Of a DNA stretch of 64,000 nucleotides, positions 10,710 through 22,490 are shown piece after piece. Origin of the DNA: Gari tellinella. Taxonomy: Eukaryota > Mollusca > Bivalvia > Cardiida > Psammobiidae. Below the pieces are notes generated by a model. It made no database searches and was not told the DNA's origin. It worked only from the letters and a program-made list of their open reading frames with translations. Location: positions 54,197,358-54,261,357 of the forward strand of contig OV277856.1 in assembly GCA_922989275.2 (NCBI GenBank), given 5' to 3'. A program made the position numbers and the translations under genes. Each line of letters opens with the position of its first letter. Within the stretch, counting starts at the first letter, position 1.

Positions 10710-13700
10710 ATATCTGCTAGGATAAAGAATATGTTTCGTATAGTAATGGAACTCTTTGTTTTCAGTGTGGGAGCAAATTAAGGGCGTAAAAGTTTTATTT
10801 ATGGAGTATTGTGTTAAATACAAAAGAAAAAAATATTTAATCTGTCACAGCTGTTTCCATCTTATTAGCACTAAATGTTCATATCTACCCGATGAATATT
10901 ATCTGACTGTTTTAATATTTATTATAAGACCCTAAATTAAAAAAAAATTAAAAATAAAACCGATAACATCAATTTAAATCTAAAATCTGTGTGTTTAACC
11001 CTTACCCTGCAGATATCGATCGTCTGCTTTAAATTGCTGTCTGCAAACAATATTTAAATATGATTTGTACTTATTTTAATTGAGAACGTCTCAGAGACAA
11101 GTGTAAAAGAGCTTGGATACAGATCAGACGCGAAATTATGCAGCGCCTGGTTTGGATCGATTATGTTTGTAAATAACAGTCATTAAGTCGCGACCAGCAT
11201 GATAAGTATAATTGCAACAACTACCAGCATCTCCTAGATTTGTCTACATCTATAAATTAGTACCTTACTGCGATCATTGGTTTGCACTAAACATACTCTG
11301 ATACGGATGATATTCGGTTGGTTGACTGATTGGTTCATTCAATCATTCATTAGGTCACTCATTCGGTTATTCTATCAGCTTTTTCATTGTTTGCTAATTT
11401 GTGTGTTCACTCATTTTGAATTGACATTACATACACTCTCATTTTTTCTTTTTTTTAGTTCAGATGCGCCTACAATATGTGCCGTGATGTGAAAGTGTGT
11501 TGTCGCACCTACCTCTCCACTACCATGTTAACATTCAAATAGAATATTATAAATACATTTTATATCGCTCTTTATTATGCTAAATATTGAAAAGTGCTGG
11601 CACAAGTCATCGACCATGTATATCACGATCATTGCACATTTGTAAAACGTGTTGGATCCAGATTAAATACGCCCAGTCACTAGCCATCCTGTCTGGATCC
11701 ACACTGCTTATAAATGTCCTTGTTCTCCATGGAGAGATAGATGCATCTTTACTTTTCTTTATAATCATACATGTATATGGTAAATTCAGTCAAAGCTACC
11801 TATAATGACCACTTATATAACTGTTGATTATTGCGTGCTTAAGATTGGTGATTGCCTAAGAGCGGGGTGGGGTGAAACAGAGGACCCCTTAGGGAATCTC
11901 TGGTATTTTAGACTGTCATCTGCATTTAATAGTGTCGTTTACTGTGGTGGTCGAAGTAGAAGTTTTAACTGTATTGTTGTATGCCTGCACTGAAGAGCTG
12001 TCATTAGTTGATCATGAAAAATATTTAACCCTTTACCCAATTGTATACATGTACATATTTTCCAGTTTGGATGACAAATGAACACTTAAGGTTCCGAGAT
12101 GGTGTTTGATAGCCGGACTTTTTCCGACATTTTTTCCAAATGCCTACTTGCAACATACCAATATTATACATAATTTCGAGCGTTAGGACTTGTAGAAGCT
12201 TTATAAATGAGTCTTGATGTAAAATTAATCAATACTAAGCTATTTATGGTGCCACTAACAGAGTCTGGAAATGTCCATGTATCTTTTTTACAAGTGCCAA
12301 AATTTGAAATCTATATTTCACATTTCTTTGATCATATACTTTCTTTCAACAAAGGAGTGTCATATTTAGAAACTAATGATGTAATAAGCATAAAATGTGA
12401 TTGAAATTTTGGAAGTAATTATTTAAAAAATTGAGGAAGCCATGATGGAACTACTTTTTTCTTAACAAAAGTATGGTGCACCAAACATGCCAAAATAGAA
12501 AAATAAAAAATATTTGTTTTGATAAGTATGATCAAATTTTAAATGCTTATAGGGAACTATGATAACTAAATGGCAAAATCGCAATGTGTATCTCAATAAT
12601 CATCATTTAATAACTTATAAAAGCATTATAAATATGAGCACTGTATCACAACATGTATAAAAATACATATCTTTTGAGCACAATTTTAACACAATATAAA
12701 ATGTTGTGTTCATATTAGATAAAGCTTTTCCTTTTATTTTAGAAGCAACAGGTACTTGTTTCTAATGGATAAAAGTGACATTTTCTCCCTGAGGAGGCCT
12801 ACAGTTGTGTTAGAATTGACCACACCCTAGCTCTTCTATTACAAATTCTAGTTCATGACAGTGTAGGAAAAAGTGTTGATTACTTTCATATCTTTGCAAC
12901 ACGAAATACCAAGTGCTTATTGCCAAATCTCACCAACATTAGTTTGTATAGTTTTGAAAATCACTTGTTGGTTATATCTCCCCTTAAAACTTCTTCGCAT
13001 TAAAATATTTTGTTATTTTCTCTTAAAACCCTTCTAGAGTAGTTTTATTGTTCTGCCTTCCCAAGAGAAGGCAAACCATTTTCACAACTTTTATCAATAA
13101 GTTACTTAATTTGCCTTTTCAAATGAAAAAGTTACCACTGAGCATTTTATAATTTTTCAAAAAATTGTTACGGTACTATTCGTGAGGAAATTCTTCATAT
13201 AAATAAAACAAATCATTTACCATTTAGAATGATTGTTTGAGCACAGGAATTAAATTCAAACAAAATTGATTTTTGCATAGAATGTACAGTAAATGAATTA
13301 CAATAATGATTCAATTTGTCTTTGCTTGATCAGTTAAAATCACGCAGTCTTCAACTAAACACACTTGTCTGAAGCCTGAAACAAATTGTCATCTTAGTCC
13401 AATACAAAATGTAACTTAATATGAAAATCATATTGAGTTGTGTTTGTATTGCACTGAGGTGACGAAATGCTTTCTGGTATGGACAGGTTAATTTTACATT
13501 AAAAGTTATTTATTTACAATTGCAACTTTTCTGATAAGAAGACTTTGTCTCCTGAAGTCACCCTCTGTCCCTAGACAGTCTTTGATTTATCTTTTTCACA
13601 TCACTTTGAAAAAGATAAATCAAAGACTTTCATGGACATAGGATTTCCAATGAAAATACACTGCGGTGAATAACAAGGTATATGAAAAATTTAAATTAAA

Positions 13701-14150
13701 CAAATGTTTGCAATCTTCAAGTAAGAACTATTCTCTCAACTATTGGATTGAATGTCGTCACACCATTTAGGTCCTTTGTCAGTTTATTAACTTTAACTTT
13801 GCAATGCCTGATAAGCAACAGCATTGAAAGCTTATCACGTTTTACACAGTTAAATAAAGAGTATAAGCACTACTGATTAACAGAATTAAATGGAGATGCT
13901 CAAAGGGCCAGAATTCTGTGAAGATGGTCACATATCAATTCCAATACATGATTTCGGAGCAGTGCAATAGTAATCAAACTAAGATAATTTGTAATCATTG
14001 AAATGTCATGAAGGTGTCACAATGTTAATACAACATGATCTCAGTTATTTACAATTAAGGTTGTGTGTTCTCTCACTAGCCACAACGTCCAAAAAAGGTT
14101 TGCTTATCAAGATTTCAATGTAAAATAATTTTAAGATCAAAGTTATGACG
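10710..14150. other. Long region with little recognisable content
   Basis: It has degenerate core-B hairpins at 11,109-11,171 and 11,650-11,715 and a 22-bp hairpin at 13,577-13,628. Otherwise I see no repeat that recurs in the window and no clear coding exon. The stretch 12,100-14,100 has low repeat content and could include the 3' part (last exon or UTR) of the - strand gene at 16,437-20,155, but I could not confirm an exon. Confidence 0.4.
13577..13628. repeat. 22-bp perfect inverted repeat, 8-base loop
   Basis: AGTCTTTGATTTATCTTTTT plus CA at 13,577-13,598 is perfectly complementary to 13,607-13,628. The loop is 13,599-13,606. No terminal repeats of a wider element were found around it. 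Confidence 0.9.
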
Positions 14151-14151
14151 G

Positions 14152-14393
14152 TTAACCCTTTCAACCCTACATATCTCTTGCGGGTATATATTATCCTTTT
14201 GTACGCTTCTAGTACAGACATTTTGAACCAGTCTACTGTTGCGTTTTTGATATGACAACAAAACCCAATGAAAATATCAAACAGTGCAGACCCGGATCAG
14301 AGGGCTCCTATAGGAGCCCTCTGATCGGGGTCTACACTGTTTGCAAATATGATCAGTAATCTCTAAAGAGGGATGTAGGGTTGAAAGCGTTAA
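14152..14393. mobile_element. MITE, TTAACCCTTTCAACCCTACA family
   Basis: 242 bp with ends TTAACCCTTTCAACCCTACA and TGTAGGGTTGAAAGCGTTAA. The centre (14,278-14,343) is a nearly perfect palindrome with outer arm CAAACAGTGCAGACC and inner AGAGGGCTCCT/AGGAGCCCTCT. The copy at 48,804-49,045 has the same length and layout. Confidence 0.85.
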
Positions 14394-14921
14394 CACTGAA
14401 CTATGGCCAAACATTTTTGTGATGCTTGAGGAAACATATTGATACACTTTTCAGTAATAGTTTTATAATGTATGGTGACACTATAATTCTTGAATCCTTT
14501 TAAGGTCTACAGCTGGTAAAAACATCTCAGGTCTAATATCACCTTTTCTGACACTGTGTATGCAGCATTGCTATTAACGTTTCAAGATTCATTGCACCAT
14601 CACAAGAGAGCAAGAGCATTATTATGGCTCCAAACCACCTATTAACACACTCCCCAGTATATGAATGTCAAACATGATGGATTCTTTTCACTTTCCTCAA
14701 GCTATACCCCATCAGGTGACTAACGCCATTTCGCATAACGTAGCGTGTATGTCAATGGAGAGCACCTCGTAAACATATGACTGAAAAACAATACATCTTA
14801 TTCAATTTACAAAAAAAAATAATAGATAAAAGATGGTATGTATAGGAAAATATAGTGAATTGATTTAATTTAAATTGGTTTGAAATATAAAAACAATTTT
14901 TTTATAGAATTCTTTACTATA

Positions 14922-16388
14922 CTGACGAGATAAAGACACGCCTCAATGAAAAAAGTCCATACTATTTTTATTTCATAGAATTTCGACATCAAACTTTACC
15001 TTTAATATCAGTGTGTCATAACGCACCTGAAAACGTGTACGGATTCACATCCTTTGGTCCAAACGTCACCAAGTATGACATGCAGCACAATTTGCATGTG
15101 CGCCCTGTGCACTTTTATCGTGAGCTGTTTTCAGTCAAAAAATGGACAGGTGTATTTGCTAGTTCATTTACATCTGGGAATTCACAACAAAATAAGGAAA
15201 TTTGGATTAATTAAAATGCTACACCTGAACTACGTAAAAAGGACGCGCAATTAAGAAATGCATGAAGTTTGTGTTTGGCAATATGAGCTGGCAAAAATGC
15301 ATTAACGAGGCGAGATCCACTATTTTTTGAGTGGTGAATCCTGTCAACCTTTAAGGAGGCCTTGTGGAAAGACCTTATCCCGGAACGCTCAGTGTAACGT
15401 CCGCACAACAAGACGTTTATATACGTCAACGGCACCTACGTAATCGTTTTCTAGCGGCGCAATCCACATTCTCTGTTGTTGGAGGTAATTGTTGTCGGAC
15501 TGTATGTCAAACAACTGTGCGAAATCGGCTTAGTCAAAGCCGAATGTTTTGTAGGAGGTCTCAATGTGGAGTTGTTCTAACGGAACACCATCATTGGGAA
15601 CGACGTAGCTGAGCAAATAACAAACTACGAAGGAACTGGAGGACACCAATGTTTAGGGACAAGTGAAGATGCAACTTTTCGACCGCATACGGACGAGTTA
15701 GGGTACACAGACGACGTAACGAACGTATCGCACATAACTGGATTCTCAGACTGGATTCTTTGAAAAGGTGTGATGATGATGACGGCTATCAATCTCTCAT
15801 TGAGCTCAGATTTAGTCTTTATCAATAGAAAGAGGTATGTGGATCAAGTTTTAAGAATAATTGTGTTGCCAATGTTCCGTCAACGTGCTGGATTAACATT
15901 TCAGCAGGACAAAGCGCGCCCACGTGTAGTCTGTTGGACACGAAACGTCTTCACACCCAATAATATCAATATCTATGACTAGCCCACAGCTTTGCCTAAC
16001 TACAATACAATCGCACACATGTTGGGCACTCCGTGTCGATGTTTACGTCAATGTCAGCCCCAGTCCCGGACCTGCCTGTAGCTTTACATGAAGAGAGGGC
16101 ACGTATTCCCCGTTACTTGCTGCGTAGCTTGTGTGGTTCCATGGCATGCTGACAACAAGCAGTTTTTTTTAAAATAGTCAAGGACATACTCGGTACTGAC
16201 GGTTTGGCAGGAGTGACTGATTATCAAGGGATTTAACACATACAAAAGCGGTTTTATTTCATGATATTTTCCCCTCTTGTCATAAAACCTTCACTGATTT
16301 TATATCAAAATATAATTATTTTGTTCAGAATTCAATGTAATATATATTAGGGGTGAGGTACAGATGAGGCGTTTCTTTTTCTCGTCAG
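14922..16388 (+). mobile_element. Tc1-like DNA transposon, decayed, both ends present
   Basis: 1,467 bp flanked by TA. The left end CTGACGAGATAAAGACACGC and the right end complement (GCGTTTCTTTTTCTCGTCAG) form about 26-bp terminal inverted repeats. Inside is a Tc1-type transposase pseudogene (separate entry). The right end lies 49 bp from a - strand host exon (16,437-16,505), inside its downstream intron. Confidence 0.9.
15361..16200 (+). pseudogene. Tc1-like transposase pseudogene
   Basis: The translated segment 15,361-15,612 shows the N-terminal DNA-binding half of a Tc1-type transposase: GRPYPGTLSV, then a Gln/Arg-rich helix (IRQRHLRNRFLAAQST), then TTVRNRL and the VLTEHH stretch. A second open segment (15,830-15,965) has VLPMFRQRAGLTFQQDKARP, matching the region around the second catalytic Asp (QQDNARPH in active relatives; here QQDKARPR). 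Stops and frameshifts separate the parts and the first Asp region is not readable. It is not functional. Confidence 0.85.
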
Positions 16389-16436
16389 TATATGTTACTA
16401 TTTAACAGTATAATAAAAAGTATATGTTTGACTCAC

Positions 16437-16505
16437 CTGGCATGAAGTTTCCAACTCAACAGCAGTGACCTGTCTCTTTCTCTTTCTGCCTTGCTCAGAT
16501 TCCAC
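16437..16505 (-). CDS. Internal exon of an unidentified - strand gene
   Basis: Read on the - strand, the exon is bounded by a 3' splice site (TATTTTCACAG, ending at 16,506) and a perfect 5' splice site (CCAG/GTGAGT, donor at 16,436). It is 69 nt, 23 codons, phase 0 at both ends: VESEQGRKRKRQ then VTAVELETSCQ. The RKRKR run is a plausible nuclear localisation signal. It follows exon 19,454-19,251 across a 2.7 kb intron containing at least two MITEs. Downstream exons were not identified. The family is unknown. Confidence 0.65.
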
Positions 16506-17645
16506 CTGTGAAAATAGTGCATATTCTATGCAGGTGTGAAAATAAGAAGAAATTTGAAAAAAAGAGAGTTTAAAATTAACAAATGTATCATGCCTCAAGC
16601 CACAGTTATTCTATAATTCAAACAAGTTGCTTTTGTAGCCTCGGGAAATGACCTTTGGAGGTGTCTGTCCTTCCCTTATGGTTTCAAGGAAGGAAAAAAC
16701 AGACATTGTTATATTTAACCGTTAATTGCCATAGTGCTTCAAACTTTCCTTAACAAATGTATATATAGTAAATAGCCGATATATAAATGTTCTCATGACG
16801 GAATGTTTTCGCAAATATATAATTCTAAGACTTTCAAGGTTGCTTAAGCATAGTTTCTCATAGAAATTTCACCATAAACGGACATTAACCAAAAAAAAAA
16901 CAAGTCTGTATCACCCGTTTTCACTCGCAGTTGAGATTTGGAATTTGTAAGGAATATTGCATTTTCATAAAAAAAAAGCTCATAAGGACTTTCTGTATCA
17001 ATTTCGACTATATTCTTTATGCACCTTTACTTTATGTGTCACTGGTGTTGTGTCACACAGGTTTTCGGCGCGTAAGCTATGACCCCCCCCCCCCCATAAA
17101 CTTTCAAAATGAGTCAAAATACATCCATATGTTCAACAAACATCCTTAACAAATGTTTCAAGAAGTTTCATGAAGTTTCAAGAAGTTTAAAAAAAAATAT
17201 TTTTTTTCGTATCATGTATGTATACAATGAAAAGGTGGATGTGTATTCAGGGCCATCAACTTCCCAACCTTGTCATTTTGTCATTTTTGGGCCGATTTTG
17301 ACAAATGATGGCTTATTATTTACATTTAACAGTTCTGTTCAAAGAAAGTTAGCTCACAGCCCAAGCAAGACACGAGCACAAGTGAAGAAATAAAAAGTTC
17401 GATAGGCACCTTATATCGGAATCCTTCTGTCACCTTAATTTTTGGACTTGTTCGTCAGTCATTCACTGATTCAGCGATAAACAAGTGCATTTGCGACCAT
17501 GCATTACACCATGGTACGGGTAATTAATAGAAAATGAAATATACAATAAATACCTTTTGAATTATCGGTAAATGAGCATTTCTGTTACGAAATAAATTTC
17601 TAGATAACTTTCGTTTAGTTTCGGTTGACAAACGGATATGATATC

Positions 17646-17878
17646 ATTGGTCGTATTCGAATCATTCAATTTTTTGTCAACGAAAACTAGGCGGAGCAAA
17701 TGCTCGAAGATTTACTGATGACAACGTTTTTGACCCGACTCGAATCGAAATTGTGGTCAACGATTTGATGTTTTGACAACATTTTGTCAACGGAAAACAT
17801 CAAGTGGTGATTCGAATAGAACCTGTTGACAACACGTCCAACTAACGCTATGGTTGTCCTGATTCGAATACGACCAAT
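17646..17878. mobile_element. MITE with 19-bp perfect ends
   Basis: 233 bp. ATTGGTCGTATTCGAATCA at the left is exactly complementary to the right end. Internal TTTGTCAACG blocks are also inverted. It sits inside an intron of the - strand gene. No target duplication is obvious, and the superfamily is not assignable from the ends. Confidence 0.85.
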
Positions 17879-18437
17879 TGAGGCGCTTGACTTTTGCGTC
17901 ATTTCCTGCTTTGAAGCTGGTTCTCGGGTTCGCTAGAATGGTAATAGTTTGACTGGGCAACCAGTCGTTTGTTTGGGAAAATTTTGCGTGACAGATGGTT
18001 TCCGAATAAGGGGTCTCCCCACCCGTCGAGTCCCCATGCGCGTGTTCGCCGATTGCTTTGAATATTTTACCAATTATCGTCAAAGAAAACTGTTTGCTGT
18101 AAACAATGAGCCATCATCTGTCCAGATCGTCCAAGATTTGACCAAATGACAGGGTTGGGAACTTGAGGGTTGCTTCTGCAAGGCGCTTTTTCATGGCTGC
18201 CTTTACTATTTTACTTATTAATTAGCAAACAAATCATTTTTTTTTAAATTTCACGAAACTTCAGGAAATGTTCTTTTATGATGATTATTGAATGTATGGA
18301 TAGATTTTAGGGTATTTTACCCACGTTTGGTGGTGGTGGAGGGGGGTTATAGCAGCTAGGGGTAGTGTCATAGCCAACGGGCCGAATGCCTATGTTGTGT
18401 CACTGGCATCACCTAAGGAACGAAAGGGAAGAGATAA

Positions 18438-18873
18438 GCAGGGGTGGCAAAATCAATTATCCGTGTTGTCGGGGGTGGACATTTTTGGATACGGACAAGT
18501 GAATTTTCCTGTCTTGGTTGCTCGTGGACAAGTATAAATTTATAAAGTTCAAATACTCAAAACCAATTTTTGTCCCTTAGGGTCAACATTATTGGTAACC
18601 TAACATGTTAAATTTGCTGAGTTTCATTCAATAACTTAACAAAAGAGTGCATTTTATATTGTCACTAGTGTAACAAAGAATATCAGGTTAAGATCTGCCA
18701 TAAAAATGGAACAAACACACAAGTTGCATTATTACAGACTTGTATGAGCATGAGGAACTATTGGGTAAACTCCATTTGTACGGACAAGTAGAGATTGGGT
18801 ATGGACAAGTGATTATTTTAAACCACTTGTCCGTGGACAAGTACATTTTTTTGGAGATTTCGCCACCCCTTAT
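18438..18873. mobile_element. hAT-like MITE, AGGGGTGGCAAAATC ends
   Basis: About 435 bp with AGGGGTGGCAAAATC at the left and GATTTCGCCACCCCTT at the right, and internal inverted GGACAAGTG blocks. The CAGGGGTGGC-type start resembles hAT termini. A partial target repeat (ATAAG on both sides) is visible but a full 8 bp is not. It lies in the intron between exons 19,251 and 16,505. Confidence 0.7.
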
Positions 18874-19250
18874 AAGCGAACCAAAGCTTTGATTAACTCA
18901 TATGTAAACTTTTACAGTCATACTTTGTAAACTACAGAGAGGTATTCACAAATTAATAGACGGATAAATAGTTCTTGTAATGATGATAAAAGTTTTTAAA
19001 GCATAAATAGATCAATACACATTTAAATAAAACAGAAATATACATCATCAATTTGTTTCAGGTCTGTCGCAATTATTCCCAGCACAGACGCAGAATGTGT
19101 GTCTTAAAGTTAATAAATTTTTCATTTATTGACCAACGAAATATCCCCATTCTCTCTTGATGGCAAAGAAAATAATGCATGAGGTCACTAATAACTGATG
19201 AGGAAGATGTCAGGAGAAAACCTTCCTATCCAAGCGGACACCCATCGTAC

Positions 19251-19454
19251 CTGGTCACTTTCCACTGCAATGTTTCCATCAGAAGGGCCCTGATGCTGCT
19301 GTGATGTTGTGGCACTGGAATGGATCACATCAGAAGGGTCCTGAAGTCGGTGTGACATGGCGGCACTGAAAGGGATCTCATTAGAAGGGCCATGATGATG
19401 CTGTGATGTGGAGGCACTGCAAGGGATCTGGATGGCCGCTTCGCATGTCTGTTT
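19251..19454 (-). CDS. Internal exon with three 17-residue repeats, unidentified gene
   Basis: The - strand exon is 204 nt (68 codons), phase 0 at both ends, with 3' splice site TCTCTCTTCAG and 5' splice site CCAG/GTACGA. Only this frame is open throughout. It starts KQTCEAAIQ and contains three head-to-tail 17-residue units: IPCSASTSQHHHGPSNE, IPFSAAMSHRLQDPSDV, IHSSATTSQQHQGPSDG, ending NIAVESDQ. It is rich in Ser, Gln, His and Pro, so probably disordered. The 51-nt repeat is visible in the DNA as recurring CAGTGCC and GGCCCTTCT. Function unknown. Confidence 0.7.
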
Positions 19455-19713
19455 CTGAAGAGAGACAGGAGTGTAAACTTTTTCAATGTGTGAAAATTAT
19501 ATTGAAGATAAGTGGGGGTTGATTGTGATTAATCTTGATTGATTGCCTAAAAAGGTTTAAGATCATCATTAGACCTGTATTTGGTCAGTGCAACTGTATA
19601 ATTAGTCAAAATGAATGTTTTAATTCGTGCTAATTTGTTTCGTATATTTTGTAACGCAACCCGGTTAAACCCAACTCACCCATCCTTATTTTCAAACAAG
19701 GATCATGGAATGA

Positions 19714-19778
19714 CAAACAGTTTGGATCCTGATGAGACGTCACGCTATGGGCCGTCTCATCAGGATCCAAACTGTTTG
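19714..19778. repeat. Core-B palindrome
   Basis: CAAACAGTTTGGATCCTGAT pairs with ATCAGGATCCAAACTGTTTG around a GAGACG...CGTCTC inner stem. Total 65 bases. It lies in the intron between the - strand exons 20,093 and 19,454. Confidence 0.9.
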
Positions 19779-20092
19779 TCAAGGTTACCATGGTTTGGCT
19801 GCTAGCAGTTATTAGGTAATTAAGTTACAGCAAAAAAACTAAAAAAGATTGGTTCTAAAATGGTGCATGATCCGCTCTTGTTGTACTAGTACACATTTAA
19901 TACCTTATCATACGTTTTGAGATGACCCTGAAATTCACGCCGCTATACGCTACCTGCAAGTCGTGGTCAGCAGCAGCGAAAAATGTCTATTTGCATGATA
20001 ATTTCGAAAAAAAGAAAAGTAAGACAAAACAAAATTGGAACAGCATATTTATAATTTAGAATATACCAAGCACCAAAGATTGAGAAACGTAC

Positions 20093-20155
20093 CGACTTTG
20101 TTGCACAACGCCTTTTCTTTGGCTCCTGATTCTTTGCAGCAGTTTTGTCTTCAAA
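20093..20155 (-). CDS. Internal exon with basic PKKRR motif, unidentified gene
   Basis: Read on the - strand: 3' splice site TTGTTTTTTCAG, then 63 nt (21 codons, FEDKTAAKNQEPKKRRCATK plus S), then TCG/GTACGT. Phase 0 at both ends, like the next two exons. PKKRR fits a nuclear localisation signal. Upstream exons and the start codon are not found. Three symmetric phase-0 exons allow alternative inclusion, which is inference. Confidence 0.6.
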
Positions 20156-20943
20156 CTGAAAAAACAATTGGAAAACAACACTGAATATAGTGCATGCAAA
20201 ATCTGCAAATACCACAACTTACCACGCTATTTTTGGGGCGCCTTTGGCCTTGTCAGACGCTTAGCCATAATTGTAACCAAATGAAAAAAATGGGAGCCAT
20301 TTTGGGGATATTAAAACAAAATTCAATGAATTTGGCTCGAATATCGCCAAAATGCCTCAACTTTATAAAGTTCTATGAGCCAACACTTTTGCAAAATATA
20401 AATTTTGGTAGCCAAATTGCATATTTTGCAGCCGTTGGCTCAATAAAAACGGCTCAGGGGAGACCCTGCTATTTTGCAATAATATGTTTCACTACAGTTG
20501 TCATACTATATCAATATATTTTTATTATTATCTTTAAGTAATATTACACTTTATTGAAATATAAAACAATATTCTCATAAATGCAGTTTATTAATAATTC
20601 TGTTAAATTTTGAATCTGAAATGGAAAGTTGTGTTTTAGTTATTTACTAGAACAGGTGTTTGCTAAATTCCGGTCAAACGTAGCATTGAATGTTAACACA
20701 GAACATTCAGTACTATTTTTGATCTGTATTTGGCAATCACATTTCCATATAAATGATATTTAACATTTTTTAAAGGAAAAATGTTTACGATTTTCAAATT
20801 TTGAAGGCCTCCGGAAGAAAATTTATGACAGAGTGTAGTCGTTATTTGTAAAGTAATAACCCCATGAAAACTGTTGACATTTGTTTCTATTTGCTGCAAA
20901 ACAAAGCATTGAGTAAAAATCTTCATAGATACATGTACATGTA

Positions 20944-21143
20944 CAGGGCTGCCATTTCTCCAGATTTTCCTAAATCTTTGGATTTTTTCTGGTACATGGT
21001 AGCTTAAAATAGGCTAAGAAGTTGTCACATGTCAGCAACGCTAGAAACAGGCTATTTGGTAAAGGTACAATTCATAAAATCGCACTTGAAAAATGCAAAT
21101 TTGGAAATCTTAGGATTGTTCATGTCAACTTATGGCAGCCCTG
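20944..21143. mobile_element. MITE, CAGGGCTGCCAT family, 6-bp target duplication
   Basis: Ends CAGGGCTGCCATTTCTCC and ATGGCAGCCCTG, flanked by a perfect CATGTA direct repeat on both sides. The central hairpin is collapsed here (GCTTAAAATAGGCTAAGAAG). It forms the left end of the inverted duplication shared with 33,214-37,444. Confidence 0.85.
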
Positions 21144-21341
21144 CATGTAGATGAACGAAACTGCAACCCAATGCAAAATGTCATACCTCCTTTAAATGTT
21201 TTAACTTAATGGCAATAAACTCTTTCAACACTAAGTAACTCATGTGGGATATACGTATTCCTTGTGGATCAATCTAGTTAACAGAACATGAGCCAGTTAA
21301 CTTGGAAATATGAGTATTGTAATGAATACTGATCTAAATTA

Positions 21342-21401
21342 GCAAACAGTGTAGATCGAGATCAGAGGGTTCCTTAGGAAAAAGATCTGCATTGTTTGCA
21401 A
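21342..21401. repeat. Core-B palindrome, decayed
   Basis: GCAAACAGTGTAGATCGAGA pairs imperfectly with GATCTGCATTGTTTGC. The orthologous site in the second arm (33,751-33,815) keeps a better palindrome. Confidence 0.75.
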
Positions 21402-21521
21402 ATGTAATATGCATATTTTAAACAGGTCCAAAAAGTGAAAGAGTTAAATAGTCTCGTTAGTTGGTGACAAAAACTTTAAGTCTAAAACATGATAAACGTT
21501 AAATACTTCAATGTATACATA

Positions 21522-21726
21522 CATTAGAACCCCTCTATTACGACCACTAAATAGAAGGCTAATTGTCAGTATAAAGGACAGGTGACAGCTTAAAGCAATG
21601 GAAAAAAATAACAGAAACCACCAGTAGGAGCTTTCTGTTTCACTTTCGCGTTACTTAAGAAGCCACCGGTCTTAAACGACTAATATTTGACACATTTTAG
21701 TGGTCGTACTAGAGAGGCTCTACTGT
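21522..21726. mobile_element. MITE, CCCCTCTATTACGACCACTA family
   Basis: Ends TTAGAACCCCTCTATTACGA and its inverted partner TAGTGGTCGTACTAGAGAGG...CTGTA. The centre is core-C-like (GACAGCTTAAAGCA ... AGGAGCTTTCTGTTTCACTTT). Confidence 0.8.
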
Positions 21727-21857
21727 ATTTCCATTATAACCTCGCAGCCTCAATATTTGACACTAAAGGAACCTCCGTATAAAAAGCAAGCACACTAGCA
21801 TTAATAACAAAATTAAAATATCCCGTCCAACTTGTTGATTTGAATTAAAATCGAAGT

Positions 21858-22046
21858 ACAGTAAAATCCCTCTATTACGACCATTAAAACGAATGCTAAA
21901 TGACTGTTAAAAGGACAGATGACAGCTTAAAGCCTATAGGAGCTTATTGTTTTACTGTCAACTTGATTTAAATGTAAGCAGTCACCTGTCGTAAACACCT
22001 TATTATAAACAAGATTTAGTCGTCGTAATAGAGAAGTTGTACTGTA
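21858..22046. mobile_element. MITE, CCCCTCTATTACGACCACTA family
   Basis: ACAGTAAAATCCCTCTATTA at the left, GTCGTAATAGAGAAGTTGTA plus CTGTA at the right, about 189 bp, with a core GACAGATGACAGCTTAAAGC. The duplication to 33 kb breaks off inside this copy. Confidence 0.8.
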
Positions 22047-22282
22047 CATGTACTGTACAAGTAATATCAACATTTTCAGGGTATCAGTAAACTATATATG
22101 AAAAAGTGATAAGTCTAAAACCTTTAACCCTGTGATCTGCATCACAAGCGAAAAGATAAAAAAACATTTCAAATATTGAAAACGATAGAAACAGTTTTTT
22201 TAAGATTAAAAATCACATCATCAATGAGTGACCTCTAAGAACCTACATGTATATGCAACAGTGCAGTATCTTTGCACAACTA

Positions 22283-22490
22283 TTAACTCTTTCCTCCCTG
22301 ATACTTTAAATGGACAAGTCCAGTTTCGATTTTTGTCTTGTCCATTTCTGGCTTTTAATAGTTGTTTTTGTCAATTTTGGCATTACTGACAAACAGCGAA
22401 GACCCAGATCAGACGGCTCCTTTCGGAGCCCTCTGATCTGGGTCTTCACTGTTTGCACAGGACGTGGGCGATTGATGAAACATCCGTCGT
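22283..22490. mobile_element. MITE, TTAACTCTTTCCTCCC family, right end decayed
   Basis: Left end TTAACTCTTTCCTCCCTGAT, then inverted GGACAAG/CTTGTCC, then a strong core-B palindrome (22,390-22,455, CAAACAGCGAAGACCCAGAT / ATCTGGGTCTTCACTGTTTG). The matching right terminus is not clear. Related copies are 41,087-41,311 and 56,704-56,956. Confidence 0.7.

Larger units (their letters stand above)
20944..21932 (+). repeat. Inverted duplication, arm 1
   Basis: This 1-kb block is found in inverted orientation at 33,214-34,172, continuing at 37,346-37,444 after a transposon insertion. Shared landmarks in order are the CAGGGCTGCCAT MITE with the same target site, GTTGCAGTTTCG, a core-B palindrome, and the CTCTATTACGACCACTA MITE. 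Both copies end inside the second MITE. Confidence 0.85.

Noticed and set aside
19930..19980. Possible 50-nt exon of the - strand gene (after ACGACTTGCAG)
   Set aside because: It would shift the next exon into a frame with a stop codon.
20177..20269. First exon of the - strand gene with ATG near 20,269 and donor GTAAGT at 20,222
   Set aside because: The frame from the ATG meets a stop before the donor, and the frame needed for the next exon has a stop after the ATG.
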